Shown here: positions 18,981 through 27,768 of the stretch, in pieces | How positions within the stretch are numbered: the stretch's first letter is position 1 | Layout of the letters: each line of letters starts with the position of its first letter | Assembly (NCBI GenBank): GCA_039182735.1 | Contig: JBCDCB010000006.1 | Coordinates: 39,335-103,334 of the forward strand | Reading direction: 5' to 3' | From: JBCDCB01 sp039182735 | GTDB taxonomy: Bacteria; Planctomycetota; Phycisphaerae; Phycisphaerales; UBA1924 | Length of the DNA: 64,000 nucleotides | Notes under the pieces: generated by a model | The model's input: the letters and a program-made list of their open reading frames with translations, nothing else | What the model was told of the DNA's origin: nothing | Database searches by the model: none | Made by a program: the position numbers and the translations under genes

Positions 18981-19009
18981 TCCTCCGTGAATTCCGTCCG
19001 CCGTCCGGC
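18981..19009 (-). promoter_or_regulatory. GGA-rich leader of fliC2, candidate CsrA target
   Basis: The minus-strand leader carries TCACGGAGGA at the ribosome-binding site and, about 20 nt upstream, a small GCC-GGAC-GGC hairpin with GGA in its loop. The same TCACGGAGGA 10-mer precedes fliC3. Confidence 0.4.
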
Positions 19010-19131
19010 CATGGACGCGGTGTCGAACCGGGCGGCGAGGCATGACGTGGCCATCACCGCTCACACAGCCCGACGCGTACCGCGCCGAGCAGCTTCGACA
19101 TCGACGGAGAAGCCGCTGAACTCTCGCGCGC

Positions 19132-19167
19132 ACAAACACCCCGACGCGCGGGGAGCCGCGCGCGGGG
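19132..19167 (-). terminator. Hairpin terminator after fliC3
   Basis: CCCCGCGCGCGG pairs with CCGCGCG-T-CGGGG (single bulged T) around a CTC loop on the minus strand, followed by TGTTTGTG. The T tract is weak. Confidence 0.5.
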
Positions 19168-19242
19168 ACGCCTGTGACGCCTGCGCCGTTTCTGAACGGT
19201 CCGATTACCCCAAGCCGCGGCGTGGCACCGCCTGTTCGGGTG

Positions 19243-20805
19243 TCAGCCCAGCAGCGACAGCACGCTCGACGCGTTCGCGTTCGCCGTCGCGAGGGCCGAT
19301 GTCGCCGCCTGGCTCAGCACCTGAGATCGCGTGAGTTCCGCGGTTTCGGTCGCGAAGTCCGCATCGCGGATCACGCTCTCGGCGGAGGTGATGTTCTCCA
19401 CCCCCGCTTGCAGGGACCGGATATTGGTATCGAGCACGTTGGCCTCGAACGCGCCGAGACGCCCTCGCAGACTCGCGATCTCTTCGATGGCGGTCTCGAT
19501 GATCTCGCTGGCGTTGGCGAGGTTGCCGTCCTTGAGCGCGTTTGCACCGCCCGACTTGATGCTGCTGAGGAACTGGAGTTCCTGCGTCACGCCGTCGCCC
19601 AGCGTGACGAAGCTCCCCCCGATCCGCGTCGCGGAGATCGAGTCGAGCCCGATATTCACCTGCTGCTGGGCGTTCACGCTCGGGCCGAGCTGGAACTTGG
19701 AACCGCCGCCGGTGATCACGAAGCTCTCCGGCGTGCCGGTCACGTTCGTGGCGAACGTCTCGTCGAGCAGGAACTGCACATCGAGCGTGGGGACGCGGGA
19801 ACTCACCTCGAGCCCGCGCCCCGTCGCGAGGTTGCCGTTGACGACCACCGCGACGTCCTGCCCGCGATCGGTTCGACCCTCATCGAATGTCGTCCCGTCG
19901 GTGAAGTCCACGAAGTTGGTCGTTGCGCCGGGCGGCTGGATAAAGAGGGAGACCGCGGAAGTGTTGGTCCGCTCTTCGACCGTGACGATGCTCTCCGTGC
20001 CGTACTCCACGGAGAAGAGGCGGACACCCGACGTCGCGTCGCCGCCGCCGTCGGCGTTGTTGAACTCCGCCCGAACGCCAGTCACCGACGCCAGGTTGTT
20101 GATTCCACTGATAATGTCCTGAGTGTCGGTGCCACTCAGGAAGGTGAGTTCCTGCGCACCGAGCGGGCCCGCGATCTCAATGGTCACGGTCGAGGGCAGC
20201 ACGCCGTCGGTCCACGCGCCGTTGATGTTGCTGAAGTCGGTCTGGATGAAGACGTTCGCCTGCTGGGCGGACGTGACCGTTTCGACATCGACATTCACGC
20301 TGTCGCGGTCGCCGAAGTCCACGCCGAAGACCTTGGTCTTGACGAGGTTGCTGGTGTCGATGCCGCTCGTGGTGTAGCCGAGCGAACCGTTCAGCAGCTT
20401 GAGCCCGCCGAACGACGCCGAGTTGGCGATGCGCGTGATCGAGTCGATCGCCGAGTCGATCTGCAGCTGGTTCGCTTCGATTTCGTCGGGCGAGAAGGCG
20501 CCGGTGTTGGCGGCTTCGACGACGAGTGCGCGCAGGTCGTTGAGCAGGTTGCTGACCTCGGTGAGCGCGCCTTCTGCCGTCGCGATGACGTTGGAGGCGC
20601 GTTCCGAGTTGCGGATGCCCTGCTCGATGCCGCTCAGCTCCGAACGGAGACGCTCGGAGATGATGAGCCCAGCGGGATCATCGCCCCCGCGGTTGATGCG
20701 CAGGCCGGTGGCGAGGCGAGTGAGCCTGACCTCGAGGTCGGCGTTCGCCGTGGCAAGGTTCTTCGCCGCGACGAGGCTCGGGATATTTGAGTTGATGCGG
20801 GCCAT
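19243..20805 (-). CDS. fliC: Flagellin 3
   Basis: 520-residue flagellin, the most divergent of the three. The N-terminus is ARINSNIPSLVAAKNLATAN, followed by TGLRINRGGDDPAGLIISERL, and the C-terminus ends ATANANASSVLSLLG. Its centre has the ELTFLSGTDTQDIISGINNL repeat but otherwise differs from copies 1 and 2, including ERTNTSAVSLFIQPPGATT. It follows csrA by 55 bp, so it is likely the flagellin most directly tied to the csrA transcript. The ribosome-binding site is GGAGGA. Confidence 0.95.
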   Translation of the reverse strand: MARINSNIPSLVAAKNLATANADLEVRLTRLATGLRINRGGDDPAGLIISERLRSELSGIEQGIRNSERASNVIATAEGALTEVSNLLNDLRALVVEAANTGAFSPDEIEANQLQIDSAIDSITRIANSASFGGLKLLNGSLGYTTSGIDTSNLVKTKVFGVDFGDRDSVNVDVETVTSAQQANVFIQTDFSNINGAWTDGVLPSTVTIEIAGPLGAQELTFLSGTDTQDIISGINNLASVTGVRAEFNNADGGGDATSGVRLFSVEYGTESIVTVEERTNTSAVSLFIQPPGATTNFVDFTDGTTFDEGRTDRGQDVAVVVNGNLATGRGLEVSSRVPTLDVQFLLDETFATNVTGTPESFVITGGGSKFQLGPSVNAQQQVNIGLDSISATRIGGSFVTLGDGVTQELQFLSSIKSGGANALKDGNLANASEIIETAIEEIASLRGRLGAFEANVLDTNIRSLQAGVENITSAESVIRDADFATETAELTRSQVLSQAATSALATANANASSVLSLLG

Positions 20806-20813
20806 TCTGAGTG

Positions 20814-20850
20814 TCCTCCGTGATCATCACGAGGCGGGCCTCCGCCCGCC
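20814..20850 (-). promoter_or_regulatory. fliC3 leader hairpin with GGAG loop plus GGA at SD
   Basis: On the minus strand GGCGGGC-GGAG-GCCCGCC (20850-20833) shows GGA in a tetraloop, and a second GGA lies in the ribosome-binding site TCACGGAGGA (near 20814-20823). Two GGA sites, one at the Shine-Dalgarno, is the layout of CsrA-repressed flagellin leaders in Bacillus. Confidence 0.5.
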
Positions 20851-20860
20851 GGTCCGCGCC

Positions 20861-21175
20861 TTACGCTCGTTTCCGCTGAGATTGACCCTGGCGCGCCGAG
20901 AGCGCGCCGCCCTTCGAATCCCGCAGCGATGCGCCGCGTTGGCGCAGCCCCGCCGGGACCGATCCGTTGAGTGAATCAAGATCGCCGCCGATCGAACGAG
21001 CGGCACGCTCGTTCTCCGCGCGGATCGCCTCGTACACCTCTTTGCGGTGCACGGCGATGCGTGTCGGCGCGGTGATCCCGAGGCGCACCTTGTCGCCCCG
21101 GATGTCCACGACCGTCACCTCGATCGCGTCGCCGATCATGATCGTTTCGTCGCGTTGCCTCGAGAGCACCAGCAT
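20861..21175 (-). CDS. csrA: Carbon storage / translational regulator CsrA
   Basis: 104-residue RNA-binding protein. The first 60 residues are canonical CsrA: MLVLSRQRDETIMIGDAIEV, VRLGITAPTRIAVHRKEVYEAI. CsrA dimers bind GGA motifs in mRNA leaders and usually block translation. The C-terminus is about 35-40 residues longer than in E. coli, basic and low-complexity (GLRQRGASLRDSKGGALSAR). The start at 21175 has AAGGAG upstream. It sits between fliW and three flagellin genes, so flagellin mRNAs are the probable targets. Confidence 0.93.
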   Translation of the reverse strand: MLVLSRQRDETIMIGDAIEVTVVDIRGDKVRLGITAPTRIAVHRKEVYEAIRAENERAARSIGGDLDSLNGSVPAGLRQRGASLRDSKGGALSARQGQSQRKRA

Positions 21176-21254
21176 CCCGTCGGCTCCTTGTCTGCCTTCC
21201 GCGCGCCGCTCCGAGCCCGCGCGCGTCGCCCCTCCGTGGGCCGGGTTGTGTCGC

Positions 21255-21701
21255 TCACGCAGACGCGGCGCGCGCCTCGTCACCAAGACGGACGAGCTCG
21301 TGCCTCGTCGTCCACTTCTTCTCCGCGAGCACGAACTGCTCGCCGATGCGTGCCATGGTGTTCACCACGAGCGGGCCCTGCAGATTGCCCGTCAGCGCGT
21401 CGCCCACCTTGTTCACGATCACGAAGACCTGCGCGTCGCTCACATCATCGAGGCGCAGGCCCTCCATCTGCTCGCCGCGGATCGGTACCGAGTACTCCTT
21501 CACGAAGAGCGTCGGGTCCGTCACCACGAACGCGAGCGATGGGTCTTCCAGGCACTGCAGCCAGAAGAAGCACGCCTCTTCGTTGGGCTGCAGCAGGCAG
21601 TACCGCTTGTGCTCGTTGAAACCCAACAGTCCCTTCGGGAACTCAATCACGCGGTCCTCCGCGATCTCGATCGTCCCGAACCTCGTCGTCTGAACCTCCA
21701 T
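21255..21701 (-). CDS. fliW: Flagellar assembly factor FliW
   Basis: 148 residues: MEVQTTRFGTIEIAEDRVIE, FPKGLLGFNEHKRY, FFWLQCLEDPSLAFVVTDP and a C-terminal NLQGPLVVNTMARIGEQFVL, all FliW hallmarks. FliW binds either CsrA or flagellin; free flagellin titrates FliW and releases CsrA to repress flagellin translation. The start at 21701 has GGAGG upstream; longer readings add a low-quality N-terminus. A 79-bp gap separates it from csrA. Confidence 0.94.
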   Translation of the reverse strand: MEVQTTRFGTIEIAEDRVIEFPKGLLGFNEHKRYCLLQPNEEACFFWLQCLEDPSLAFVVTDPTLFVKEYSVPIRGEQMEGLRLDDVSDAQVFVIVNKVGDALTGNLQGPLVVNTMARIGEQFVLAEKKWTTRHELVRLGDEARAASA

Positions 21702-21820
21702 CGGAGGCCTCCACACCCTCGGCCTGGTCTCCTGTACCACCCCGGAACGTCCCGCCGGGTCGCGTCCTGCGTCGCGCGGACCGGCCGGAGGCCCGCACGA
21801 GAAATCCATCAACCCCGGCG

Positions 21821-23872
21821 TCAGCCGAGGAAGTTGATCAGCGACAGCTGCGACTGCTGCGCTGTTGCCGTCAGGCCCGCCTGCAGCTGCGTCTGCAGCA
21901 GGCTGAACCGCGTGCTCGCCTCCACAAAGTCGAGGTCGCGCACCTGGCTCCGGATCGATTGGTCGAGCAATCGCACGTCTTCCGTCCTCGCTTCGATCGC
22001 GTCGAGCTGCTGCGATCGTCCGCCGACCCGCGCCCGCGCGAGCGCCACCTGATCGACGGCTTCTTCCAATCTCTGCCCCGCAAACTCGATGCCACGTTCG
22101 TCGTTGCTCGAGAGCGCGTCGCGAAGTTCCACCAATGCCGTCAGGAAGTTGTCCACGCGGACCGTCGCGCGGTCTTCGCCGACCAGCGCCGAACCCGGCC
22201 CGGCAGTCGCCACGCCGTCGAGCAGACCGAGGTCGTCCGCCGCGAACCCGTTGAGACTGCTCACCGAGACCGCCCCCGGCGATGCGGTGAGGTCTTCGAG
22301 CCGGATCCCACCGGCGCTCGGTTCGACCGAGGCCTGGAACGCCGCGCCGAACCCCGCCGTGGCCGCCTCCGCGTTGATCCGCGCGACGACCGTCCCGATG
22401 TCCACCATGTCCTGCGGACGCAGATCCACCGTAAAGGTGCTCACCCCGTCGGCGAGCGTGATCTCGAAGTCGATGTCCCGCGTCGGATCGGGCAGCCCTG
22501 TCACCGGATCGACCGCCCCGTCGGCGATCGCCACGCCGCGACCATCATTCAGATCCTCGATCAGCGTGCTCTCGGCGAAGGTCTTGATGCCCAGGCGCGT
22601 CGCCGCCCCGACGCCCCCGCTGTCGCCGATCGACATGCGGAGGCCGGCCACCTCGTTCACCGCGTTGATGCCGTCACCCGCGTCGTTGATGTCGATGCGA
22701 ACGCCGAGGTCGAGCCGCTCGACCGCCTCGCGAAACTCGCCGAGCGACATCGTCGCGTCGAGCGTCACGCTGCCCGTCCGACCGCCGTTCTCGAAGACGA
22801 TGTCGGCGAAGCTCAAGGGCGGCGTCGGGTTCATGTCGCCAAAGAGCGTGGCATCGGTGACGCGCGGGTCGAGGTCGCCGCTCGCCGCCGGGTCCGCCGG
22901 CGCGCCGTTGGTGTAGGCGTGGTCGCTCAGCCCGAGCGCCGTCGCGGTTGACCCGGTCGGCCCATCAGAGAAGGTAATGATCGTGGGCCCCGCCGCCGCG
23001 ACGTCGATCGCCAGCCGATCCCCGCCCGCCGCCACACCGATCCCGTTCGGGAACGCGCCGTTCAGCGCGCCCGGCGCGTTCGTCCGGATCGCGGACTCCA
23101 GGATTTCCGCGGCGTCTCCGACCGTGTCCGCCTGCGAAAGATCCACGCTGAACGTCGTCGGCGTGCCGCCCACATCGACCGTCACGTCAAGGCTCCCGAG
23201 GGGCAGGTTCCCCACCGCCGGGCCGCGCAGCGCATCGATCGGCGTCGTCCGCGTCACGTTCGCGTTCAGATCGACAACGCTCTCCACCCGCGCCGACACC
23301 GCGCCGAGCGCCTCGCCGGCGCCGATCGTCACGGGGAAGTTCACGCCAGCCCCGAGGTCCGTGCGCAGCCCGTCGCCCTGCCCCGCGTACCGGAACCCGC
23401 CGAAGAACGTCTCGATCGGGTCGAGCCCGACCGTCTCGCCCGCGAAGTAGTGCAGCCCGCCGATGTCCCCGTTCAGCGTGGTCTGCGCCCGATCGATGAG
23501 CGACTGGACGATCAGCGCCTGCTCGGCGCGGGTGTCCGGATCGCTCGTCACGCCGATGTTCGCCAGCGCGAGCGTGCGGGCCTCGAGCACCACGTCGCTC
23601 AGTTCGCCCAGCGCGCTGTCCACCGTATCGAGCATCAGGCGCCCGTTGTTCATCGCGCCGAGCCGTCGCTCGGTGGTCTCGAGCCGGCGATCCAGTGTCG
23701 TGATGAGCGCCGAGGCGACGGCGTCGTCGCTCGTGCGGTTCACGCGCAATCCCGTCGAGAGCTGCTCGTTGATGCGCAGCAGCGACAGGTTCGTCGCGTT
23801 GATGTTGCGCGTCGAGATCTGCGAGAAGAGCGCGTTGGGTGTTCTCGCGATGTTCGCCGGGATCTGTCCCAT
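21821..23872 (-). CDS. flgL: Flagellar hook-associated protein 3 (FlgL), unusually long
   Basis: 683 residues, about twice the usual FlgL. Flagellin-like helices at the N-terminus (RNINATNLSLLRINEQLSTG, NRTSDDAVASALITTLDRRL) and C-terminus (VEASTRFSLLQTQLQAGLTA, LSLINFLG) define the junction protein between hook and filament. The insertion between them, roughly residues 170-560, is rich in beta-forming Asp/Thr/Gly sequence and has at least two flagellin-IN-like repeats. It follows flgK by 15 bp. Confidence 0.9.
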   Translation of the reverse strand: MGQIPANIARTPNALFSQISTRNINATNLSLLRINEQLSTGLRVNRTSDDAVASALITTLDRRLETTERRLGAMNNGRLMLDTVDSALGELSDVVLEARTLALANIGVTSDPDTRAEQALIVQSLIDRAQTTLNGDIGGLHYFAGETVGLDPIETFFGGFRYAGQGDGLRTDLGAGVNFPVTIGAGEALGAVSARVESVVDLNANVTRTTPIDALRGPAVGNLPLGSLDVTVDVGGTPTTFSVDLSQADTVGDAAEILESAIRTNAPGALNGAFPNGIGVAAGGDRLAIDVAAAGPTIITFSDGPTGSTATALGLSDHAYTNGAPADPAASGDLDPRVTDATLFGDMNPTPPLSFADIVFENGGRTGSVTLDATMSLGEFREAVERLDLGVRIDINDAGDGINAVNEVAGLRMSIGDSGGVGAATRLGIKTFAESTLIEDLNDGRGVAIADGAVDPVTGLPDPTRDIDFEITLADGVSTFTVDLRPQDMVDIGTVVARINAEAATAGFGAAFQASVEPSAGGIRLEDLTASPGAVSVSSLNGFAADDLGLLDGVATAGPGSALVGEDRATVRVDNFLTALVELRDALSSNDERGIEFAGQRLEEAVDQVALARARVGGRSQQLDAIEARTEDVRLLDQSIRSQVRDLDFVEASTRFSLLQTQLQAGLTATAQQSQLSLINFLG

Positions 23873-23887
23873 GACGCCCGCCTCCCC

Positions 23888-25627
23888 TTACACGATCGAG
23901 ATCAGTGTCTGCGTGAGCTCGTCCACCACGCTGATGAACCGGGCCGCGCCCTGGTACTGCTGCTGGAACGTGATGAGATTGATCGATTCCTCGTCAAGGC
24001 TGACGCCGCTGACCGCGGCGCGCTGCGCTTCGAGGTTCAGCCGCACGGTGTCGAGCGCCTCGAAGTTGGTGATCGCGGCGGACGTCTCGACGCCGATGCG
24101 CCCCGTCGTCTCGCCCCACTGTTCCAGCTGTGTGCGTCCACCGATCGAACCGATCGGCGCGTCGCGCAGCTGCGCGAGCGCCAGCACCGTGTCGTTCCGC
24201 CCCTCGCCCGAGCCCGTGACGAGCAGCGACGGATCGGCCTCCAGCTCTTCACGCACCGCGATGTCACCGGCGCTGGTGCCCTGGAAGAACGTGTTGATCC
24301 CGAAGACCGCCAGCGCCTCGCTGCTGTCGTCCTTGAACGACACGTCGAAGCCCGCATCCGTAAACACACGCAGCCTGCCATCCGCGGTGATCTCGGCGTT
24401 CAGGTTCGCCACGCCATCGAGCGCCGCGACGATGTCGGCCATCGTCGTGTCATCGCCGAACCCCGCGGCACCCGTGTTGTCGATCCCATCGAGATCGACC
24501 TCGATCACCGATTCCGTCTGGTTCCCCGTCTGATCCGTGATGACGACCGTAAACGTCCCGTTCCGTGCGTTGATCGGCAGACCCGAGAAAGTCGCGTTCG
24601 TCGGATCGTTCAGCGCGAGCGTCTGGTCCGCCGGGTTTACCGCGAGCCACCCGGTGGTGTCCGTCAGCCCCGACGCGGCCCGCCCCTGCGAGTGCAGCAC
24701 GTTCACCTCATGGATCAGCCGCGCCGACAACTCGTCGAGTTCATCGAGCACGCGCTGCACGGTGCCCTCACGCTGCGCAAGCAGCCCGCCGATGGTGCCT
24801 CCATCGGCGTCGATCACTTCGGGTGTCGTACCCGTCGTCACGACGTCTACTCGAAGTTCTCCGTTGATCTCGCGCCGGCGCACCTCGATCGATTCCGCCG
24901 TGCTCCCGCGCACCAACGGCGTCGAGCCGACGATCACGTCCACCGATCCGCTGTTGCCCGGCGACGGCACGACCGTCACGTCCATGAGCACCGAGAGTTC
25001 GCTGATCAGCTGATCGCGCGCATCGCGCAACCCGTTCGCGCTGCCCTGCCCGCCCTCGGCGTTGATGATCGCCAGGTTCAGGTCCGCGATCTCCTGGATC
25101 AGCCCGTCCGCCGCCTCGACCTGATCCGCCAGCTGCTGATCCGTCTGCCGGCGAAGGTTGACCAGGTCACTGCGCATCCGCTGCATGAACGACGACACCG
25201 CAGCGCCCTGCTCGACCGCAGCGCCGCGCAGCTCGACACTCGTCGGCGTGTCCGCGAGCGTCGAGAACGCATCGAAGAGCGCGCCGAGCTGGCTCGACAG
25301 GTCGTTCCCGCTGAGTTCGCCCAGCAGCGACTCGACCTGCGACAGCGTGCCCTGCGCGACCGACGCGAAGCCCGAGTCACTGATCGCCGCGCGCAGGCGC
25401 TGCTGCACCGCGGGGTCGAGCACGCGCTGCACCTGATCCGTCTGCACGCCGCGCCCGACGAACACGCCGTTCTGGATCTGCGTGTCGCCGAGCGCCGTCA
25501 GCCCCACGCGTTGACGCGAGTACCCCGGCGTCGCGAGGTTCGCGATGTTGTTGCCCGTCACCTGCAACGCGATCTGGCTCGCGCTGAGCGCCGAACGACC
25601 GACATAGAGCGAACTGGTGAGTCCCAT
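23888..25627 (-). CDS. flgK: Flagellar hook-associated protein 1 (FlgK)
   Basis: 579-residue hook-filament junction protein. The N-terminal rod/hook motif is typical (LYVGRSALSASQIALQVTGN, then NIANLATPGYSRQRV), as is the C-terminal helix DEESINLITFQQQYQGAARF ending VVDELTQTLISIV. The central domain includes a LIHEVNVLHSQGRAASGL segment. It is preceded by the chaperone gene flgN and followed by flgL. Confidence 0.95.
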   Translation of the reverse strand: MGLTSSLYVGRSALSASQIALQVTGNNIANLATPGYSRQRVGLTALGDTQIQNGVFVGRGVQTDQVQRVLDPAVQQRLRAAISDSGFASVAQGTLSQVESLLGELSGNDLSSQLGALFDAFSTLADTPTSVELRGAAVEQGAAVSSFMQRMRSDLVNLRRQTDQQLADQVEAADGLIQEIADLNLAIINAEGGQGSANGLRDARDQLISELSVLMDVTVVPSPGNSGSVDVIVGSTPLVRGSTAESIEVRRREINGELRVDVVTTGTTPEVIDADGGTIGGLLAQREGTVQRVLDELDELSARLIHEVNVLHSQGRAASGLTDTTGWLAVNPADQTLALNDPTNATFSGLPINARNGTFTVVITDQTGNQTESVIEVDLDGIDNTGAAGFGDDTTMADIVAALDGVANLNAEITADGRLRVFTDAGFDVSFKDDSSEALAVFGINTFFQGTSAGDIAVREELEADPSLLVTGSGEGRNDTVLALAQLRDAPIGSIGGRTQLEQWGETTGRIGVETSAAITNFEALDTVRLNLEAQRAAVSGVSLDEESINLITFQQQYQGAARFISVVDELTQTLISIV

Positions 25628-25639
25628 CGCGCGCGCCCC

Positions 25640-26167
25640 TTACCCCGTTGCGTCCACGCCGCTGATCACCGCCGGCCCGACCTCGACCGTCCCGAGCCTG
25701 CCGTACGTCTTCGCGTGGTTCAGCGTCTGCGCCACCTGCTTCGCGAGCCCCTGCATGTGCGCCGCGAGCATTTCCGCGGCCGATCGCGCCGACGCGTTCC
25801 GCTTCTGCACGCGCTGCATCAGCTCACGCAGCGACAGCGCCATCGTCCGCAACGCCGCGCCTCGGTCCCCCGGCACGTGCGACGCGATCTCGCTGAACGT
25901 CGTCCGCGCACCACGCTCCGATCCGATCATCGAAGCCAGCACGCCGACAACCTTCTGCCGACGCTCATCCAGTCGCCCGATCTCGCCGATCACCTCGCTC
26001 TCGCGTGTCAGGCAGCGACCGAGCCCGAAGGCATCGGCCTCGCGCATCGCGTCGCGACGCGCGTCGATGCACGCGAGCAGCGCGTGCTGCGCCTCGGCGA
26101 GCTTCTTCAGAACCTCCTCAAGCTCGTCGAGCTCGGGCACGAGCGGATCGATCAGGTCACGCGGCAT
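25640..26167 (-). CDS. flgN: FlgN-like flagellar export chaperone
   Basis: 175-residue, nearly all-helical protein (ELDELEEVLKKLAEAQHALL; RTMALSLRELMQRVQKRN) ending with Gly/Val-rich residues. FlgN proteins are low-homology helical chaperones that escort FlgK and FlgL to the export gate. The family call rests on the helical profile and on its place directly before flgK. It overlaps the preceding flgJ-like gene by 11 bp. Confidence 0.75.
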   Translation of the reverse strand: MPRDLIDPLVPELDELEEVLKKLAEAQHALLACIDARRDAMREADAFGLGRCLTRESEVIGEIGRLDERRQKVVGVLASMIGSERGARTTFSEIASHVPGDRGAALRTMALSLRELMQRVQKRNASARSAAEMLAAHMQGLAKQVAQTLNHAKTYGRLGTVEVGPAVISGVDATG

Positions 26168-26564
26168 CGTTCGGCCCCCCGCTCTGCTCGCCCGCCGGGC
26201 GGATCGTGCGCATGACCGCGTCCACCAGCGGGAAGTTCTGCGACGACACGATCTCGTCCGCGATGTACTGGTCGAACATCCAGCCGAAGCTCTTCTCCGC
26301 CTCGCCCGGCGCGAAGGGCGCCGCCGCGTTGTTCGTCTCGCGCAGCTGCTTCAGAACCGGGTACACCAGCGCCCCGGCGATGAACCGCTCGGCATCCGCA
26401 CGCAGCGCGTCTTCGGAGGATTCTCCCCGCCGTGCCTTGTCGAGCGCCGCCTCGAACCCGCCGGGTTCCGCCTGCGCACCGGGCGGCACGAGTCGGGCCA
26501 GCACCTCCGAGCCGCCGACGCGGACCGATGTGGTCAAATCGTTGAGTCCGAGCGCGCCGTCCAT
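26157..26564 (-). CDS. flgJ: Rod-binding protein, FlgJ N-terminal type
   Basis: 135 residues matching the rod-binding domain of FlgJ without the muramidase domain: RFIAGALVYPVLKQLRETN, EKSFGWMFDQYIADEIVSS and NFPLVDAVMRTI. The D-Q-Y/F-A...I pattern is characteristic. It probably helps rod assembly at the peptidoglycan; a separate lytic enzyme would be needed. It lies 2 bp after flgI. Confidence 0.82.
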   Translation of the reverse strand: MDGALGLNDLTTSVRVGGSEVLARLVPPGAQAEPGGFEAALDKARRGESSEDALRADAERFIAGALVYPVLKQLRETNNAAAPFAPGEAEKSFGWMFDQYIADEIVSSQNFPLVDAVMRTIRPAGEQSGGPNDAA

Positions 26565-26566
26565 GG

Positions 26567-27679
26567 CTACTCCTCGATGAATTCCGCGTGCAGGTGGCCC
26601 ACGCGATGAAGCTTCTTCAAAATCCCGATCTGATCTTCAACCGCGACATCGAGCTCCTTGAGCGCATCCAGCAGATCCTGCAGCCGCATACGCTCGCGAT
26701 CGCTCTCGCTCGTAGACGCGCCGGTCCACGAGGTGTCCCGCACCAGCGGCTGCTGCGCCGTCGGGATCACCTCCGGCGTGATCCGCGTGATCACCAGGTC
26801 CTTGTGCGAGATCGCCACCGGGCTGATCTGCACGTCGCCCGTCATCACGATCGAACCCTCGCGCTCGTTCACGATGACGCGCGCCGGCAGTTCGAGCAGC
26901 GTCGGGCTGATCTGGCTCGCGAGGATCGTCGCGATGAACGCCGACGGATCCGCGAGTTCTTCCTGCGGGATCTCGACGCGCACCGACCGCGGGTCCAGCG
27001 CCCGCGCGATCGAACCCGCAGACGGGCCGAACCCCTCGTACTCCGAGTTGATGTGGCTCGCGATCAGCTGCGACGTCGTCCAGCCCGCGTACTCCGGCTC
27101 GATGTAGAGCGTCAGCGACCCGTCCGCCTCGATGAAACGGGGCGAGTGCTCCACGGCCAACTGCGCACCGAGCCGCACGCGGCCCGACGTCGGTGTCTCG
27201 CTCTCGATCGAAATCGGTCCGTCCGCGAACGCGAACACGCCCTGCCCGGGCATCGGGCCCTGCAGCGGCGTGATAAACAGACGCCCGCCCTCCAGGCTCC
27301 CCGCGTTGTGCCACGCCTCCACCGTCGCGTCGATCTTGTCGCCCGGTTTCGCGCCCTCCGCCGGCACCTTCGCAGTCACCATCACCATCGCGATGTTCGA
27401 TGCGCCTTCAAGCTCCTCGAGCGCCGGAACCGGGTTCCCGCCGCGCTCGAGCAGCCGCGCGAGTTGCCGCGCCATCGGCAGCGCACTCCCGCTATCGCCG
27501 GTCCCGTTCAGACCGACCACGAACCCGAGCCCCCACAGCGTGGACTCGCCCGAGCCCTTCAGCCGCGTGAAGTCCTGGATCGTCGTCGCGCTCGCCGACG
27601 CGCAGAGCACGCCGATCAGCGCACATGCCGCGCTCACGATCCTGCGCATCCCAACACGTTCTCTCGGCGTCCGTGCCAT
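26567..27679 (-). CDS. flgI: Flagellar P-ring protein FlgI
   Basis: 370 residues with a signal peptide (RRIVSAACALIGVLCASASA then TTIQDFTRLKG). It forms the periplasmic P ring around the rod. Family motifs: WGLGFVVGLNGTGDSG, a VMVTAKVPAEGAKPGDKIDA segment, a VIVNEREGSIVMTGDVQISP strand, and LQDLLDALKELDVAVEDQIG near the C-terminus. ATG at 27679 is the longest start; ATG at 27649 gives a cleaner signal peptide. The presence of P- and L-ring genes implies a Gram-negative-type envelope. Confidence 0.93.
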   Translation of the reverse strand: MARTPRERVGMRRIVSAACALIGVLCASASATTIQDFTRLKGSGESTLWGLGFVVGLNGTGDSGSALPMARQLARLLERGGNPVPALEELEGASNIAMVMVTAKVPAEGAKPGDKIDATVEAWHNAGSLEGGRLFITPLQGPMPGQGVFAFADGPISIESETPTSGRVRLGAQLAVEHSPRFIEADGSLTLYIEPEYAGWTTSQLIASHINSEYEGFGPSAGSIARALDPRSVRVEIPQEELADPSAFIATILASQISPTLLELPARVIVNEREGSIVMTGDVQISPVAISHKDLVITRITPEVIPTAQQPLVRDTSWTGASTSESDRERMRLQDLLDALKELDVAVEDQIGILKKLHRVGHLHAEFIEE

Positions 27680-27768
27680 GTCTTACTCATTTCGCAAACG
27701 ACATGCCGCGCACCGGATGTCCGATGCGCGGCACGTGAAGTCATTCAATCAACGGACACAGCGAAGCG

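Noticed and set aside
18972..19242. Sigma28-type flagellin promoters
   Set aside because: No TAAA-N15-GCCGATAA-like sequence was found upstream of any flagellin gene; the intergenic space holds terminators and GGA-rich leaders instead.
23450..26215. Very long open frame on the plus strand opposite flgK/flgN (921 codons)
   Set aside because: An antisense shadow caused by high GC at codon third positions. Its Arg/Gln/His-rich translation has no family character, and the minus strand encodes clear flagellar proteins.
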